A stretch of DNA of 64,000 nt from Agapetus fuscipes (GCA_951799405.1 OX637334.1:5642001-5706000), one strand, 5' to 3'. Shown: positions 50,910-62,801, counted from the first letter of the stretch. Numbers and translations are program-made. Notes: generated by a model not told the origin, from the letters alone.

Positions 50910-51370
50910 TCATCATTTGATGTGTTGGGGGTGGAGTATGTCAGTTTTTTCTCGTACGTACGTGACTTGGAACGCAAGAATTTGGTTAATGAAAAAAGAG
51001 TCACAGGATAGCGGTTTCAGGGATGACGTATAAAATGGCCACAGACTCTGAGTAACATAATAATAATATTAAGGGTCACCCGGCAAAGGGCTCGGTGTAA
51101 TAATTTCCCTCTAACAATGGCAGAAAAGAATAAGTTTTATTATGGGACCTGCGTAAATTTGCTCGCGAATTCTGCCCTGAAATATTCGCGTCAATTACAC
51201 GAAAAACTTTTTAAATGTGCCCGAAAATAAAAGGCAGGTTTTTTTTTGATACCTAAATTATATCAGAAAAGTGATTGTGTCTCATATTATAATGGTTTCT
51301 ATTAAATTATGAAATGATTTTTTCGGGAATTTACAAAGACAAAATTATGTCGTCAAAAAGCAAACAAATA
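50910..51370. other. AT-rich, nothing supported
   Basis: No repeat or coding signal. Confidence 0.45.
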
Positions 51371-51371
51371 T

Positions 51372-51669
51372 ATTTTAAAAAATTGATTATTTTTCAATAA
51401 AACATTAAAAAATAAAAGAAATTATAAACTTTGTTTTATTCCACTTTTATTGTTTTTGAGTATGTTACAAACGTTTTCGGAATACCTTCCATCATCGGGT
51501 AACAACAATTACCCGATGTTACCCGATGTTACCCGATGTTACCCGATGATGGAAGGTATTCCGAAAACGTTTGTAACATACTCAAAAACAATAAAAGTGG
51601 AATAAAACAAAGTTTATAATTTCTTTTATTTTTTAATGTTTTATTGAAAAATAATCAATTTTTTAAAAT
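51372..51669. mobile_element. Near-perfect palindrome, two 132-bp arms, Penelope-type core
   Basis: 51372-51503 and 51538-51669 are inverted copies with no difference that I can see. The 34-bp loop holds tandem ACCCGATGTT units. Each arm carries CGATGAT, a GGAA/TTCC stem and GAAAACG in opposite orientation. Confidence 0.93.
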
Positions 51670-51834
51670 GAATTTCCACAGTGTTTCACAAAAATCTTTT
51701 CAAAATATATTTTGTTAATAGTTGCTCAAGACGGCAGTCCCAGATTAACATTTGCTCGCCGAAAACAAAGTGTTTGAAATTCATTTTTTTTCAGGATAAA
51801 TTATAATTTTGAAATACTTAACTGAAACACTGTA

Positions 51835-51990
51835 GCCATTTTGCTACGATTGGCCAGAAACTCTTCCTATTCAGTACCATTTCTTCCTATCCTAGTATAA
51901 CTCTTTTGCTTTTTATATCCATCACATTCCTCATAAATTTTCAACAAGTTTTTACAGCATGAGGGGTCAGCGTGATACCAACCCACTACG
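51835..51990 (-). pseudogene. LINE end remnant plus repeat head
   Basis: TTTCTTCCTATCCTAG matches the LINE terminus complement; at 51950 a fragment of the TTCCTTGACTT head (GCATGAGGGGTCAGCGTG) follows. Confidence 0.45.
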
Positions 51991-51994
51991 TTCC

Positions 51995-52245
51995 TTGTGT
52001 TTGTTTGTATAATCTCCATCAGAGGTAATTTTACATGAACAATGTTTGTATGTGTACTGTACCAATGTGTCTTATAAAAAATGAAAATTGTTTTTAAAAA
52101 TATAAGTAAACTCTCACGTTATCGAGTTTAATGTTTTTTTTTCTTAGCTCAGATTGTGTAGAATGTGATTCTTAAGACAATTTCATTGAAAGGTTATCAT
52201 TGAATCAAATGATAGATAAGCCAAAGAACAATTGGATAGGGCGAT
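51995..52245 (+). mobile_element. MITE family 1, forward copy
   Basis: Interior CAGAGGTAATTTTACATGAAC to ATAGATAAGCCAAAGAAC; inverted ends diverged. Confidence 0.7.
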
Positions 52246-52249
52246 AAAA

Positions 52250-52615
52250 CTCTGAAGGATAGAGTGAGTAATGAATGGGTAAAAAAAGAATATAATTTGA
52301 AAGAGGATGTGATAGTTAAGGTACAAAAGAATGTGATGTAATGGTTTGGACATGTAGAAAGAATGAATGATGATAGACTGACAGAAGAGATATACAAAGA
52401 AAGTGTGAAAGGAAAAAGAGGGAAGGAACGACCGTGAAAAATATGGAGTGATCAGATTGCGAATATTGTGAAAGAATAGGATATACAAAGTGAGCGTATA
52501 AGAAGAAAATGTATGAAAGAGGTGATGGATATGAATGAATTGAAAGAGGTATGTAAGGATAGGAAAAAATTGAGGCAGCTCTGCAGAGGCTCTGACCACC
52601 TCTAGCGGAATGGCG
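52250..52615 (+). pseudogene. RTE-like LINE reverse transcriptase, second subfamily
   Basis: Encodes WFGHVERMNDDRLTEEIY, a GKERP..W.DQI block and KEVCKDRKK in one plus frame broken by stops. The terminus (GACCACCTCTAGCGGAATGG) marks the second subfamily. Confidence 0.7.
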
Positions 52616-52619
52616 ACAG

Positions 52620-53005
52620 CGAGTCTACTCAAGCAAAAGTATAAGTGGGAATTTTTGTTTCGCAAAAAAATCTTAAAGTAAAATACATAACTTGTTTTAA
52701 GTGATGTAAAAATTTCCATATTGTACTCGTTCAAGTATCCGCAGAAGGGAAATCAAATAAAACACAAGGCTCTCCATTTTAAATTCGTTCTTGGAAATCC
52801 TCTATTTAATATTGTACGGCGCTTGAGGGATGGCTGGTTGGATCCCATCGCTTCTCCATCGACATCCCCTCTCCATACATAATTTATTCGCTGATAGAGT
52901 TTGAAAGCCACTGCACTCCACTAAGTGATGTATGTACGGATGAACTTTGATTTACTTTTCTTGGTGCAACCTAGGGCAGTTGAAATTGCTCCTTCTTTGT
53001 ATGCT
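52620..53005. other. Nothing supported
   Basis: No coding or repeat signal. Confidence 0.45.
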
Positions 53006-53009
53006 TCGT

Positions 53010-53390
53010 GAAATTCAACTAAGCTACACATATAGTGCATTTTTTTGCCACATACCAAGGCATACAAAGTGCAAAGTAAAGAAAGACATACAAAGGCAAC
53101 GAAGACATACGGAGTGCAAAGAAAATGTCCCAAAGTGGTTTTGATACTAACGCTACTAAACTGCACATACAGAGTAACTTCTTGCCGAGTTTTACCCTTA
53201 AATGTCCTTTTTACCCTAAAGGAGGCCGGCCTTACGTCAATCACTTCAATTGAAGTGGAGGTTTCCCAGCTCGCGAAAGGTAAACCTTGTAGGAGTTAGC
53301 CTTGCCGGTATTTTATTTTGGGGTTGAAATAACACCGAAATGGGAAACCATTTCTGACACTCTCGGTGAGATTCAAAGCCAATGATTTGT
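53010..53390 (-). mobile_element. SINE C, reverse copy with internal insertion
   Basis: CAACTAAGCTACACATATAGTG at 53018 and again AACTGCACATACAGAGTAAC at 53158 flank about 115 bp of unrelated sequence; body GGAGGCCGGCCTTACGTC and head complement follow. Confidence 0.65.
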
Positions 53391-53461
53391 GATTTTTTTT
53401 TTTTCTTCCTGTGCTTCTTCAATGACGATTGGCGATCATCGTAGATATTTTGCACCTTCGA

Positions 53462-53835
53462 TCGATAGACTTATTTGGTGAGCGCTGTTTTTATGTGAAT
53501 CCTACGTCAAGAGCCTACTAAAAATTAAATTAAAATTAAATTAGGCTGATTTATTTGGTGAGCACTGTTTTTGTGTGTATCACACCTCAAGAGCCCTCTG
53601 CGAGCTTGGTCGTCGCTGTAGAAAGCGCCAATTCTCAAGCAAGACCCAGTTGTTGTAAGGCTGGATGGACCTTTTGATGACCGGTCTTTGGTAAAGGTTT
53701 ATGAATTTTTCATCCCAGCGAAGAGAAAATTTGAAAATATAAATGGTATATTTTTTGTGCTCCGCCGGGAATCGAACCCACGACCTTCCAGTTACGAGTC
53801 CGAAGTGTTACTACCTGGACTACGGACCGGTCATA
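53462..53835 (-). mobile_element. SINE B, full reverse copy preceded by a fragment
   Basis: A short end fragment (53470-53515) lies next to a full copy 53540-53835: body, GGGAATCGAACCCACGACC (B box), GGACTACGGACCGGTC. Confidence 0.88.
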
Positions 53836-54109
53836 CACACCTCAAGAGCCGTTGTGTAGTAGCAACCTTTTAAATTATTGCTACTTTTTCAAATTCAAAA
53901 CTTCATACTCACATCCCTACACATTTGTACGCCGAGTTTCAGCGTACTGCATAAATGATTCCATCATTCTGCTGGGACCCGAGTGTACTCAGTATGTGCC
54001 AAGCGAGACTAATGTAAGGTCAGACAGATTCCTGACCCTATCTGACCTTTTAATAACCAAGAAGAAGAAAAAACCTCACGCATACTTTAAAAAAATTGTT
54101 GACTGATCC

Positions 54110-54245
54110 AAAAGTTGCAGGGTTATTTTCGTTTAAGACTTGGTTTTTATGTTGTAAGTCGGCAACTTGTGTTTTGTCTGCTTACGGAAATGCATGTTAC
54201 ATGATTAAAAAATTGTAAAATATCCTTACAACTTAGATTATAAAG
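54110..54245 (+). repeat. LINE 3'-end/SINE repeat, 3' half
   Basis: AAAGTTGCAGGGTTATTTTCG to CCTTACAACTTAGATTATA. Confidence 0.65.
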
Positions 54246-54254
54246 CCCATCAAT

Positions 54255-54460
54255 AAAATGATCAACATATGGTTTGTGGCATCTAGAAAGAATGTTGAAT
54301 GCACGACTGACAAAAGGTGGTTACAAAGATAATGTAGAAAGGAAGGTGGAAGAAAAAGACCAATGAATGAATAGTTTGATTAAATGAGTGAGATTTCAAA
54401 TTAATGGAACATAATATATAGTGAGAAAAAGAGAAGGGCATGCATGAAAATATTGATAAA
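54255..54460 (+). pseudogene. Decayed LINE reverse-transcriptase segment
   Basis: TGTGGCATCTAGAAAGAATG and GAAGGTGGAAGAAAAAGACC parallel the VERM and GRPRK blocks. Confidence 0.45.
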
Positions 54461-54464
54461 TGTA

Positions 54465-54690
54465 TAATCTAAGTTGCAAAGATATATATTCACATTCAAA
54501 ACTCATATCAAACGCATTCCCACGAACAGACACGTGTAAGTTCGCGCTTACATAATACTCTGAATGTGAATCAAGTAGTTGGCGTAAGGCCGGGCACCTT
54601 ACCTGTAAAAAATAAAAATGGGTTTCACTCACCTCACGCGACCCTGTGGGGAGAATGCGGCAAGAAGGTACACTATATGTGTAGTTTAAT
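54465..54690. repeat. LINE 3' repeat fragment fused to SINE C 3' part
   Basis: 54465-54565 is the tail half of the LINE repeat in reverse; 54572-54690 is SINE C in forward (GTTGGCGTAAGGCCGGGC to TATGTGTAG). Confidence 0.65.
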
Positions 54691-54694
54691 AGAA

Positions 54695-55260
54695 GCGTAG
54701 CCGCTACGCTGCGCCGTAGAGTATGAAGAGGTCACAGAACCCTATTTGTGAATAGAATAATGAGGTGTACTATAATTCGTAATTGGATGCATTTATCTTC
54801 AGCGTCAGAACTACAATAATTATGCATGCCATTTGCTCGTCTCCCGGAGAAGACTTCTCATCACATTTCACAGCATCCCAGCGTCTTGTCTGTGATCATC
54901 TTCCCTTGTATAGGCGCCTATAATAAGACGTCCCGGCTCTCAAAGGCCGTCTGTAATTTGCTTCACAGACGCTGGGTGCATACATAATCGGCAACGAGTC
55001 GAAGTGATGGAGAAATGAAGATGTTGTTGCCACGACTTGGGTCGCATTTGAAGTTATTTCAGTCAAGTACGCCTTGTATAAAATAGTGCGTTAACTCTCT
55101 TTGATTGCGTTACACAAATGTATATGGAATGTACAACAGCACCACTGATGAATGATTTAGTTTCCATAGAGGTTTACGTGTTCAAGGGGAGTTTTCGTGA
55201 ATGTGGTCGGAGTTTAGTATTGTAAGCATTAAAAAAAATACTGTGTTGATGATTGTCTAT
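54695..55260. other. Unassigned
   Basis: A short inverted pair (CCCAGCGTC at 54888 and GACGCTGGG at 54968) is the only structure noted. Confidence 0.35.
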
Positions 55261-55264
55261 AATG

Positions 55265-55800
55265 TATCTTTAATCTGAATTGCAAAGATATACTACGTTT
55301 AAAGCACTTAATGCGTGCCCAATAGCAAAACTGCGTTTGTTTTATGTGTAGGTACTCAAAACTCATACCTAAGCTTTGCATGCATCGTGCAACTCTTACC
55401 TGAAACAGGAGTGACATGAAGACTACAAGAGAAAACAAGGATTGGCAGCAAAAATAAGTTCGTAAGAAAAAAAGTAAAATCTAGTGGCATCTGTGCGTAT
55501 CTAAAGATTTGCAAAATTTGTAATGCAACAACAATCGCTATTACAGTTTATGGCTGTATTTCCGGTTCTTTGTGAGAGGCAATAACCATGATTTCAAATT
55601 TATGATTCTGAATTGATGTGATACATCTGAGAGCTTTTAATGAATATAGCCTTGCAACTTAGATTATAGATTATAGATAGATTTACTTATAATTTTCTTC
55701 AACTGACATTCATTGTTCTTCCCCTGAAGTCTTTACATTGGCAAAAGTGATCCAATTAATTTGTGGGTAGTCAGCATCCTGCCAACCCATACTTATTACA
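55265..55800. repeat. Fragments of the LINE 3' repeat
   Basis: 55265-55420 (reverse, old), 55615-55680 (forward tail) and 55725-55800 (reverse head) are short degraded pieces. Confidence 0.5.
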
Positions 55801-55804
55801 ATTG

Positions 55805-56390
55805 TAATGGAATTATCATTTATTCTAATGATGCCTTGTTAGGTATTATCAGTTATTTTATTGAATAAAAGTTACCATCGCCCAATCTGCCTTTTTACCT
55901 AGCCAATCTTCCTTCATCACACGTTCATCTACCGTTTTCACCACCTAATCTCCTATTCCCATCCTCAAATCTTCCTTTTTCCTTACTACTCAACAATTAG
56001 CACAACAAAATTACCCTTTCTGACCATCAAATCTTCCATTTTCACCCTTCAATCTACCCCGTCTCCCTTGTTCACCTCTCTGTCTCCCTTTTTCACCCCC
56101 CAATCACCCTATCTGTCAGTCAAGCTATTTTTTCAGCACCTCCATGCCACCAACTACCAAGGTAGCGAATTGAGATTGATGTCTGGTGATTTTTCAAGTG
56201 AACGAAACTCGCAAAGGGTGGCTACAGATTGTTGGTGATTTTTTACATGTACGCTGTTTTTTTTATGAGATTTCCTGACAGTAAGTTGTTTTTATTTATT
56301 TCAATTTACATGTATCAATAATGGCTTAGGAATAAATGATCCTTGGGTTAAAATACTCGTACCTATGGATGCAAATATGTACACAAATAT
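55805..56390. other. Unassigned, partly pyrimidine-rich
   Basis: A C/T-rich stretch (55880-56110) contains irregular CACCCxxCAATC words; nothing else. Confidence 0.4.
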
Positions 56391-56394
56391 ATTT

Positions 56395-56535
56395 GATTCG
56401 CTGAGCGCTTTTTTGTGCCAATTAAATCTAAAGAGCTCTCTGTGAGTTTGGTTGTCGCTACAACAAGAGACAACCCTCAAGCAAAATGCAGTTTATGTCA
56501 GACTGGGGTAACCTTATTCAAAGCATATGATTTTT
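56395..56535 (-). mobile_element. SINE B, decayed reverse fragment
   Basis: CGCTGAGCGCTTTTTTGTG and CAAGCAAAATGCAGTTTATG are degraded body blocks. Confidence 0.55.
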
Positions 56536-56629
56536 GTAACCCAAATTTGTAAATTGAATGATAGTCCTTTTCTACCCCCGAGAATCGCCTCGGCAATTTT
56601 ATAATATAAAGATAATATATTATATATTA

Positions 56630-56940
56630 TATAATCTAAGTTACAAAGATATATTAATATTTAAGTTTCATTTTAAGTGCATGCCTGCAAGTTGACACAT
56701 GATGATGATGATGATGGATGATTTCTTTCCTGTGGCGCCATTTAATGGTCCAGGACCATCTCAAGGACGCCATAAATGTACTTATTACATGTGAACTTAT
56801 TAAGTAAAATCCAAATCTCAAATGAAAAAAAGCCCTGGAAATTTTGCCGAGCTTCCCTGAAAGAAGGGTGACATTGACAAAGTGAACCATTGTTACAGTA
56901 TGGGTCGACAGCATCACACCAACCTATAAGTCAAGTAATT
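56630..56940 (-). repeat. LINE 3'-end/SINE repeat interrupted by a CR1-like LINE tail
   Basis: Reverse copy split at about 56700-56775 by GATGATGATGATG and CCATTTAATGGTCCAGGACC, the 3' end of the LINE at 13315. Confidence 0.75.
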
Positions 56941-57394
56941 AAACCTATAAGACAAACAGTATAAAATGCAACTAAAATTAATCGTTTCAATGTTTGATAC
57001 AAATGACTCCTTATTGTCACTAAATTTATAAGAGAAATGCATATTCATAGTTTTCCCTTTCAGGGAAAAGTTTCAGAGCAGAACTGCTACTCTCCCAATC
57101 CGTAATAGTGAAATTGCGACTTATAAAGTTGGCTGCATTCATTAGCAAAGTGACTCTTTCCCAGCACTCTCTCATTACTCGGTGCGACAAGTGCATTATT
57201 TATCAGGAGAAAAGAGTAATCCCCGCGAGTTTACTCTATTAATTCTGAGCAACTGTGAGAATATAATTACTCCATGGAGACTGAGAAATAAATATGTTTG
57301 CATAACAGTAACGATAAGTTACGACTTAGGGCAAATAAATCAAAATTATATTGAACAAGATACATTCAATTTATAATGGCAAATTAAAACACAA

Positions 57395-57470
57395 AGTTTT
57401 TCTTCACGAGTTGATTTATTACCTCAAGCGCTTTCGTTGTTATCACACATTATCAAGAGAACAATTTGCA
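57395..57470 (-). repeat. Penelope-type 3' end fragment
   Basis: Minus strand: CTTGATAA, a TGTG-type weak stem, ACGAAAGCGCTTGAGG, typical of Penelope ends. Confidence 0.5.
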
Positions 57471-57604
57471 TACCCAACAATTTACAACCTTGCCCTTTTC
57501 AAATCCAATATCAATCGCCATTACCTCTCATTGTCTCAAAACAAAGCAATGCCACACACACCACAGCACTGCGCAGCTAACGACCCTGCAACCGGACATG
57601 GACA

Positions 57605-57695
57605 ACTGCCACATCACCAACACCTCTGCGGCACTATAACAAGTGTCATAGACCCTTAGAGCCTCTCGAATCTAGGAAATCTCCCGCATAAGCTT
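57605..57695 (+). mobile_element. Extra module of the long SINE B subfamily
   Basis: CACCTCTGCGGCACTATAAC to TCCCGCATAAGC without the rest of the SINE. Confidence 0.6.
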
Positions 57696-57782
57696 TCTTA
57701 AAAAAAAAAAACCCTAATTACGAAAATAAAATTAAAATAAATCAATTTCTGAAGAAAAACTTCTAAATTTATTTTTACATTA

Positions 57783-57970
57783 TTAAGCTGTAAAAGCTAG
57801 ATGGACCTTTGATGACTGATCATTGGTAAAGGTATATGAATTTTTCAACACAGGGAAGAGTATATTTCAAAATATAAATGATATGTGTTTTGTGCTCCGC
57901 CAGGAATCGAACCTACGACTGGCCATTTATGAGTTCGAAGCGTTAACCACTAAACTACGGACCGGTTATT
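57783..57970 (-). mobile_element. SINE B, reverse copy
   Basis: Body, CAGGAATCGAACCTACGAC (B box), ACTAAACTACGGACCGG. Confidence 0.82.
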
Positions 57971-58080
57971 CACACGCAAATCCATGGCTCAACCGCCAAG
58001 AATTAATTGCCCATACATAAAAAAAACATGATTTATCGATCAACTATGGATCAAATGCGTTGTGACTGACTCTGTAATTA

Positions 58081-58319
58081 GGGCCTGTTGCACCAACCTC
58101 CAATCAATATTTGATTGAAACATCAAATTTGATTGCTTAGTTCTGGTAAGGACCTCGGTTAAATATTTCTCGAAAGTTGGTAAAAATGTGATGGAATTTG
58201 AACAGGAAATATGATTCACATCAGATGACTTACCTATATGCAATCAATTGTTTGATTTGAAAGGAGAAATCACACTTAATTTTGATTTTCGTCCGATTGG
58301 AGTTTTGTGCAACAGGCCC
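58081..58319. mobile_element. MITE family 2, complete, TA target duplication
   Basis: 239 bp with inverted ends GGGCCTGTTGCAC and GTGCAACAGGCCC, flanked by TA on both sides, and a further internal inverted pair (CAATCAATATTTGAT / TGCAATCAATTG). No coding. The TA duplication fits a Tc1/mariner-type source. Confidence 0.9.
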
Positions 58320-58597
58320 TATTAGAGTTTGAAAGCAAAATTAAGAATGGATAAGTTTCAAATGCAAATTCTTATAATATTTCATAGTTGTGTTTTATTC
58401 TCAGTCATATAGTTCAACAAATTCAAAGAAAATGTTTACCTATTTATCAACCCTATACAGTAAGGCAACCAATCAATATCATTCAAAAAGTTTTGCAAGC
58501 AAGAAGGGATTATTTCGGTGCACAATACTGCAACAACGAGTAGCGATACAATCAAAACCAAGCAACTGCCACATTTGATTTTTTCTTTCTTTCCGCC

Positions 58598-58870
58598 TGA
58601 TAGCTCAATTGATAGAGTGCTAGCAATCCATGCCATGTACTCGAGTTCAACTCCCACCGAAGGTGTCAGAAATGATTTCCCGTTTGACCAACCCAAAATA
58701 AAATACCGGCAAAGTTTACTCAGATTTCACGAGAAAAGAATACTAGCACTCTTGTGAGCTGCAAAACCTCCACTTCAACTGAAATGAAATGAAAGGGCCA
58801 GTCCTGTTACCTGTAAAATTAATTAGGTTCCACTCACCACATAATTATGACCTTTTAAAGTATAATGCGG
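58598..58870 (+). mobile_element. SINE C, forward copy
   Basis: TGATAGCTCAATTGATAGAG head, CAGAAATGATTTCCCG body; later parts degraded. Confidence 0.8.
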
Positions 58871-59060
58871 CTGCTTTGTCACTCCTGCTTCATGCAAGGT
58901 CGGTAAAAAATGCAGGGTTTATGATCATTTGAGATTTAGATTTTAATTACACATGCAATAAGTACATGTGTCTGCTTGTGGGCATTAATTTAATACGAAA
59001 GGTAAATGTTATATTATCTTCGTATAAATGTGTATCTTCGCAACTATGATTATAGACTAA
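58858..59060 (+). repeat. LINE 3'-end/SINE repeat, headless copy
   Basis: TGTCACTCCTGCTTCATGC to CGCAACTATGATTATAG. Confidence 0.65.
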
Positions 59061-59064
59061 AAAA

Positions 59065-59450
59065 GGTTTCACCAATCATTTCTGATTCAATGCATCATTC
59101 AATATCTATCTGAAAACTAAATTATCTTTCTACAATTACAGTGTTTTTATTGTTCTTTTAAAATTTACAAGATCATCGCTTTAAATTCAATATTCATCAT
59201 TAATTTGTTTTCTTACGAAATAGAATTATGTAGTTTTTGTTACTAGCCTACTCAACTCTCCGTGAAAGCTATTCGCCGTTTATACTAGCGTAAAATGTAT
59301 CGCACTCTCCAAAGTAAAGTTTTAAAGAGAAGAGCAACGTTTTAAAGAGTACGGAGTAACGTTTCCTATAAAACTCCAACGGTTTAAAGAGTTTAGCAGT
59401 GTTTACGTATTAAAAGTACACCGGGAACTGACAGGAAAGATCGATGGACC
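59065..59450. other. AT-rich; short GTTTTAAAGAG word repeated
   Basis: The word occurs several times at 59320-59400; no other feature. Confidence 0.35.
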
Positions 59451-59454
59451 TTTT

Positions 59455-59775
59455 CAGAAGCATCTGTACCCCAAGAGCACATTCTTAAATACTTTAAGAC
59501 CCAGTTGCTGTGAGGTTAGATGGAACTTTGGTGACCGGTCTTGATGTCCATCAGAGGTAATTTCACGTGAGCAATGTTTGCAGGTGTACTGGATCAATGT
59601 GTCTTATGAAAACTGGAAATTGATTGTACAAATATAAAACAACGGTCATATTATCGTGTTAGATGCTTTTTTCTCAGCTCAGATTGTAAAGAACGTGATT
59701 TTTAAGACCATTTCATTGAAAGGTCATCATTGAAACAAATGGTAGATAAGCCAATCAAGCACTGGGGTGCGATGT
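59455..59775. mobile_element. SINE B fragment joined to MITE family 1
   Basis: 59455-59545 is a SINE B body fragment (reverse); 59548-59775 is a MITE family 1 copy (CAGAGGTAATTTCACGTGAG to GATAAGCCAATCAAGCACTG). Confidence 0.65.
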
Positions 59776-60179
59776 GTTCCGGTTTTTTTTTTCAGTGACT
59801 TATGTGGAATACAATTTTTAACTTCTTGGTTTGGATTCAGGTCTCGCAGGCACAATTGCTTTGTAGAGGATAGTTTTTCAACTCTATGGCAGAAGTCATA
59901 CTTCAAACTGTCTTATGAAGTATGCACGATAACTTGACAACACTCTCCGTTGTTGTTGAATTTCAAAACTGTAAGACAAACAAAGCTGTTCACGGCATCA
60001 AACCTTATATTTTTAACTGACAAACACACCTGGAGAAGCAAGATAGGTGAGGAAATACCCCACAGTTTTACAAACAAATTAAACAGAGGCCGCTTCTCTA
60101 CAACATAACACACATGTAGAGTATCATAATTTCCTATACTTTAATCCCGAGTGTAATAACACTTTAATCACAGCTTCAT

Positions 60180-60320
60180 CAAGACATCTTCATCATTTCA
60201 CTTTCATGCTGAAGAAGTCTAACGTAAGCATGGAGAAAACGTCCGGAAGCTCCAGCTTCAAAAGTTCACGGCAACAGATTCCAGAAAGCAACTCACAGGC
60301 ACCAAACTTCTAGTCTCCTA
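60180..60320 (+). repeat. Penelope-type 3' end, hammerhead-like lead
   Basis: GCTGAAGAAGTC at 60208, degraded stem, GAGAAAACGTCCGG and GAAGCTCCAGCTTC. Partner of 7500 and 50220. Confidence 0.6.
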
Positions 60321-60324
60321 CCTG

Positions 60325-60700
60325 AAGTTGCGCTTTTGGAGAAACGCTGTGGTCGCGTAAAAACGTCATATTTTATACTTGGGGTACTGGTATTCGTGAC
60401 GTCACGAATGTTTGGACGACGTTCGTGCACTCTTCGTCAATGTCACCGTCGAGAAAATTTTCAAACAATTGACGATAAAATCCAGTGCACTTAGGGTTAA
60501 AATTTTGATGGAAGCTTGGTAGGTATCGGGTTTCGCAATTTGAAGTGTGTTATGTGGAATTTTACAGGAAAAATTCGATATAAATATTTTTAAAGGTTTT
60601 ATTTACAAATTCAATGAGAAGAATAAAAATAGTCCTAAGTATCTTTTTGAAATCAACCATCCATTTAGATATATGATATAAACCAAAAAGAACACGTTAT
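60325..60700. other. Nothing supported
   Basis: No coding or repeat signal. Confidence 0.45.
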
Positions 60701-60704
60701 AACT

Positions 60705-60930
60705 TCAAATGTCCGGTACATATCTCAGTTGGTAGAACGCTTGCATTTCATGATAGAGTGCTAAGGTTTCCACAAGTTGTGTCACACAAAATTTTAATAG
60801 TGGTAAGCTTTACTCAACGTTCAAAATAGATTAGAACCAGCTCTTTTAAGTTGTAAAACTTCCACATCAAGTGAAAAGTTTGACGCGAGGCTAATCCCTG
60901 TACGTGTAAAATAAATAGGTTCCACACGCT
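60705..60930 (+). mobile_element. SINE C, decayed forward copy
   Basis: ATCTCAGTTGGTAGAACGC head and traces of the body. Confidence 0.6.
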
Positions 60931-61149
60931 ACAAAAGAAGTTGAAATCAAAACATGGGAAGGATATAAATAGATAATTGAGATTAAGAGTAATGTCAATT
61001 TGACTTGTCCGCATCTAATGATTCGACTGATAATCGGAAGATCCTAAGTTATTTTTTTCTGTGAGAAGAAAAAAACATTTGATTTTCAAATATGCTTTTC
61101 TCTAAGTTCAATTATTCATAAACCTTTAAGAAAGTCCCATAACATAAGG

Positions 61150-61285
61150 TACATACAATATTAGAGCAACTAGGTCTTGTTGAAGAACTGGCCCTTTTCA
61201 TAGCGGTGACCAAGCTTGCAAAGGGCTTTTTAAGCGGGATTCATTCTAAAAACGGCTCCCACCAAATAAATCATCTTTGTATTCA
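61150..61285 (+). mobile_element. SINE B, forward 3' part
   Basis: AACTAGGTCTTGTTGAAGAAC to CTCCCACCAAATAAATCATC. Confidence 0.65.
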
Positions 61286-61289
61286 TCCA

Positions 61290-62795
61290 TTTATCTCGGT
61301 TTTATGAAGAGCGACATTTTAGAGAAGGTGCCTTCAGAGAGACTTAGCATAATCGTGCCTCAGTCGGGTGACTTGGTCTTTATTAAAATTTGCGTTATTT
61401 TTTAAGTGATTCCATTAGAACAGAGTGAATGCTGATGAGGACACTGGAAGGATAAGTATGGCGGCCAGCGCAACAAAGTAAGTAAGCAAGTGAAAGTGAT
61501 TTAGGACGCCTGTAAGTAGTAAATAAGATGTGTTTTAATTTGAAATTGGAACCAACACAACACACCTCATTACTTCGAATAAAATAAAACACTCTCACAT
61601 ATTCAAGAGTTATTTTAAGAAATACACAAATTCCGATACAATTTATTACTTATATTTTGTTTATTCTTGCATATTACTTACTTACTTTGTTATGTTCTTA
61701 TAAAAATTACATGAATAATAATTAAAAATCCATTGCCGTGGGTTTTGTGTGTGATGGTTAAAGGGTTGTTAGCCGAAGGACTGTGGAAGCAGTCGTGTTC
61801 TTTCGGCGCAACCCGAAGTCTCTTGATGTTGAATGCCGCCTGAGCTCGGACACACTAGTTTAAAGCGAGATGTGACTGAAAATGGATGTCCGACACCGCG
61901 CTGCGAGATGCATCCCGGCAAGATGACGCGCTGTAAACGTGGTACGTGGCTTTGTTTGGTAGGTGGAATAACAATGGAGCTTCCACCCCTTCCCTGTGGA
62001 TTTCACGCCATCAAAGGTACCCGCCTTATAAATCTGAGTCTGGTGCACAGGAGCTTCTACCCTGGGACTCTATCTGTGGAGGAGTTAGCCTCGTGGACTG
62101 CCGCTTGTTGTGTTCCGAGGTTTTTCTAAGCTTATCTCGACGCCATCATTATGATGAGACACTAGTCAACGAAACAATCATTTGTGGAAAGCCATTTTAT
62201 TCTTTCCCATTTCCATTTCCTATGTTAAGTTAGTAAACCTTTTTTTGTTCAAATCAAATCATGTTTTGATTTATTTAACCTTTCCAAGAATATAATAAAC
62301 CATACGAATAGAAAAGAATTCCCTCACCTTGAGTAATGATGATGGCTAGCCGGGAGTAAGTATCCTAGGTACATCCTGGAGGTACCTCTCAATTCACAAC
62401 ATAACAATATTTTGTATCGCATATTACGTTTTGTAAATGTGCTGTTTACTTGAACAGTTTGAATCTTCTCTACGTCATCTTTGAGAAAGGTCTTATTAAA
62501 ATACACTCCTTTCCTTCAGCCTCATTAACTGGCACTATCACCTACATCTACTGTGTGAACAGACTCAAATGGACTGCCGTATCTTACAATAAACTCTTTG
62601 AGAGTGTACTAAACAGTAAAGTGTACTTATTGTAAAACTTATATATCTCATGGTTTTGATTCCTTGTTTTTTTATAAAACATTCTTTCATTTGTTTGAAA
62701 TTTTAATGCTATTCACTTAATTTTTTTTCCTGGCCAGAAAGACAATTAGCATGATCAATACGTCGTTTTTTTATTTATTGAATTATTATTTAATC
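61290..62795. other. Unassigned; GC-rich island at about 61780-62140
   Basis: The island has open frames of 95-98 codons on the plus strand and one on the minus, overlapping each other, with no recognised motif. The flanks are AT-rich. Confidence 0.35.
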
Positions 62796-62801
62796 ATTAT
62801 T

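Noticed and set aside
52183..52734. 183-codon minus-strand frame with membrane-like residues
   Set aside because: Antisense of LINE coding DNA; hydrophobicity comes from the complement of a lysine-rich stretch.
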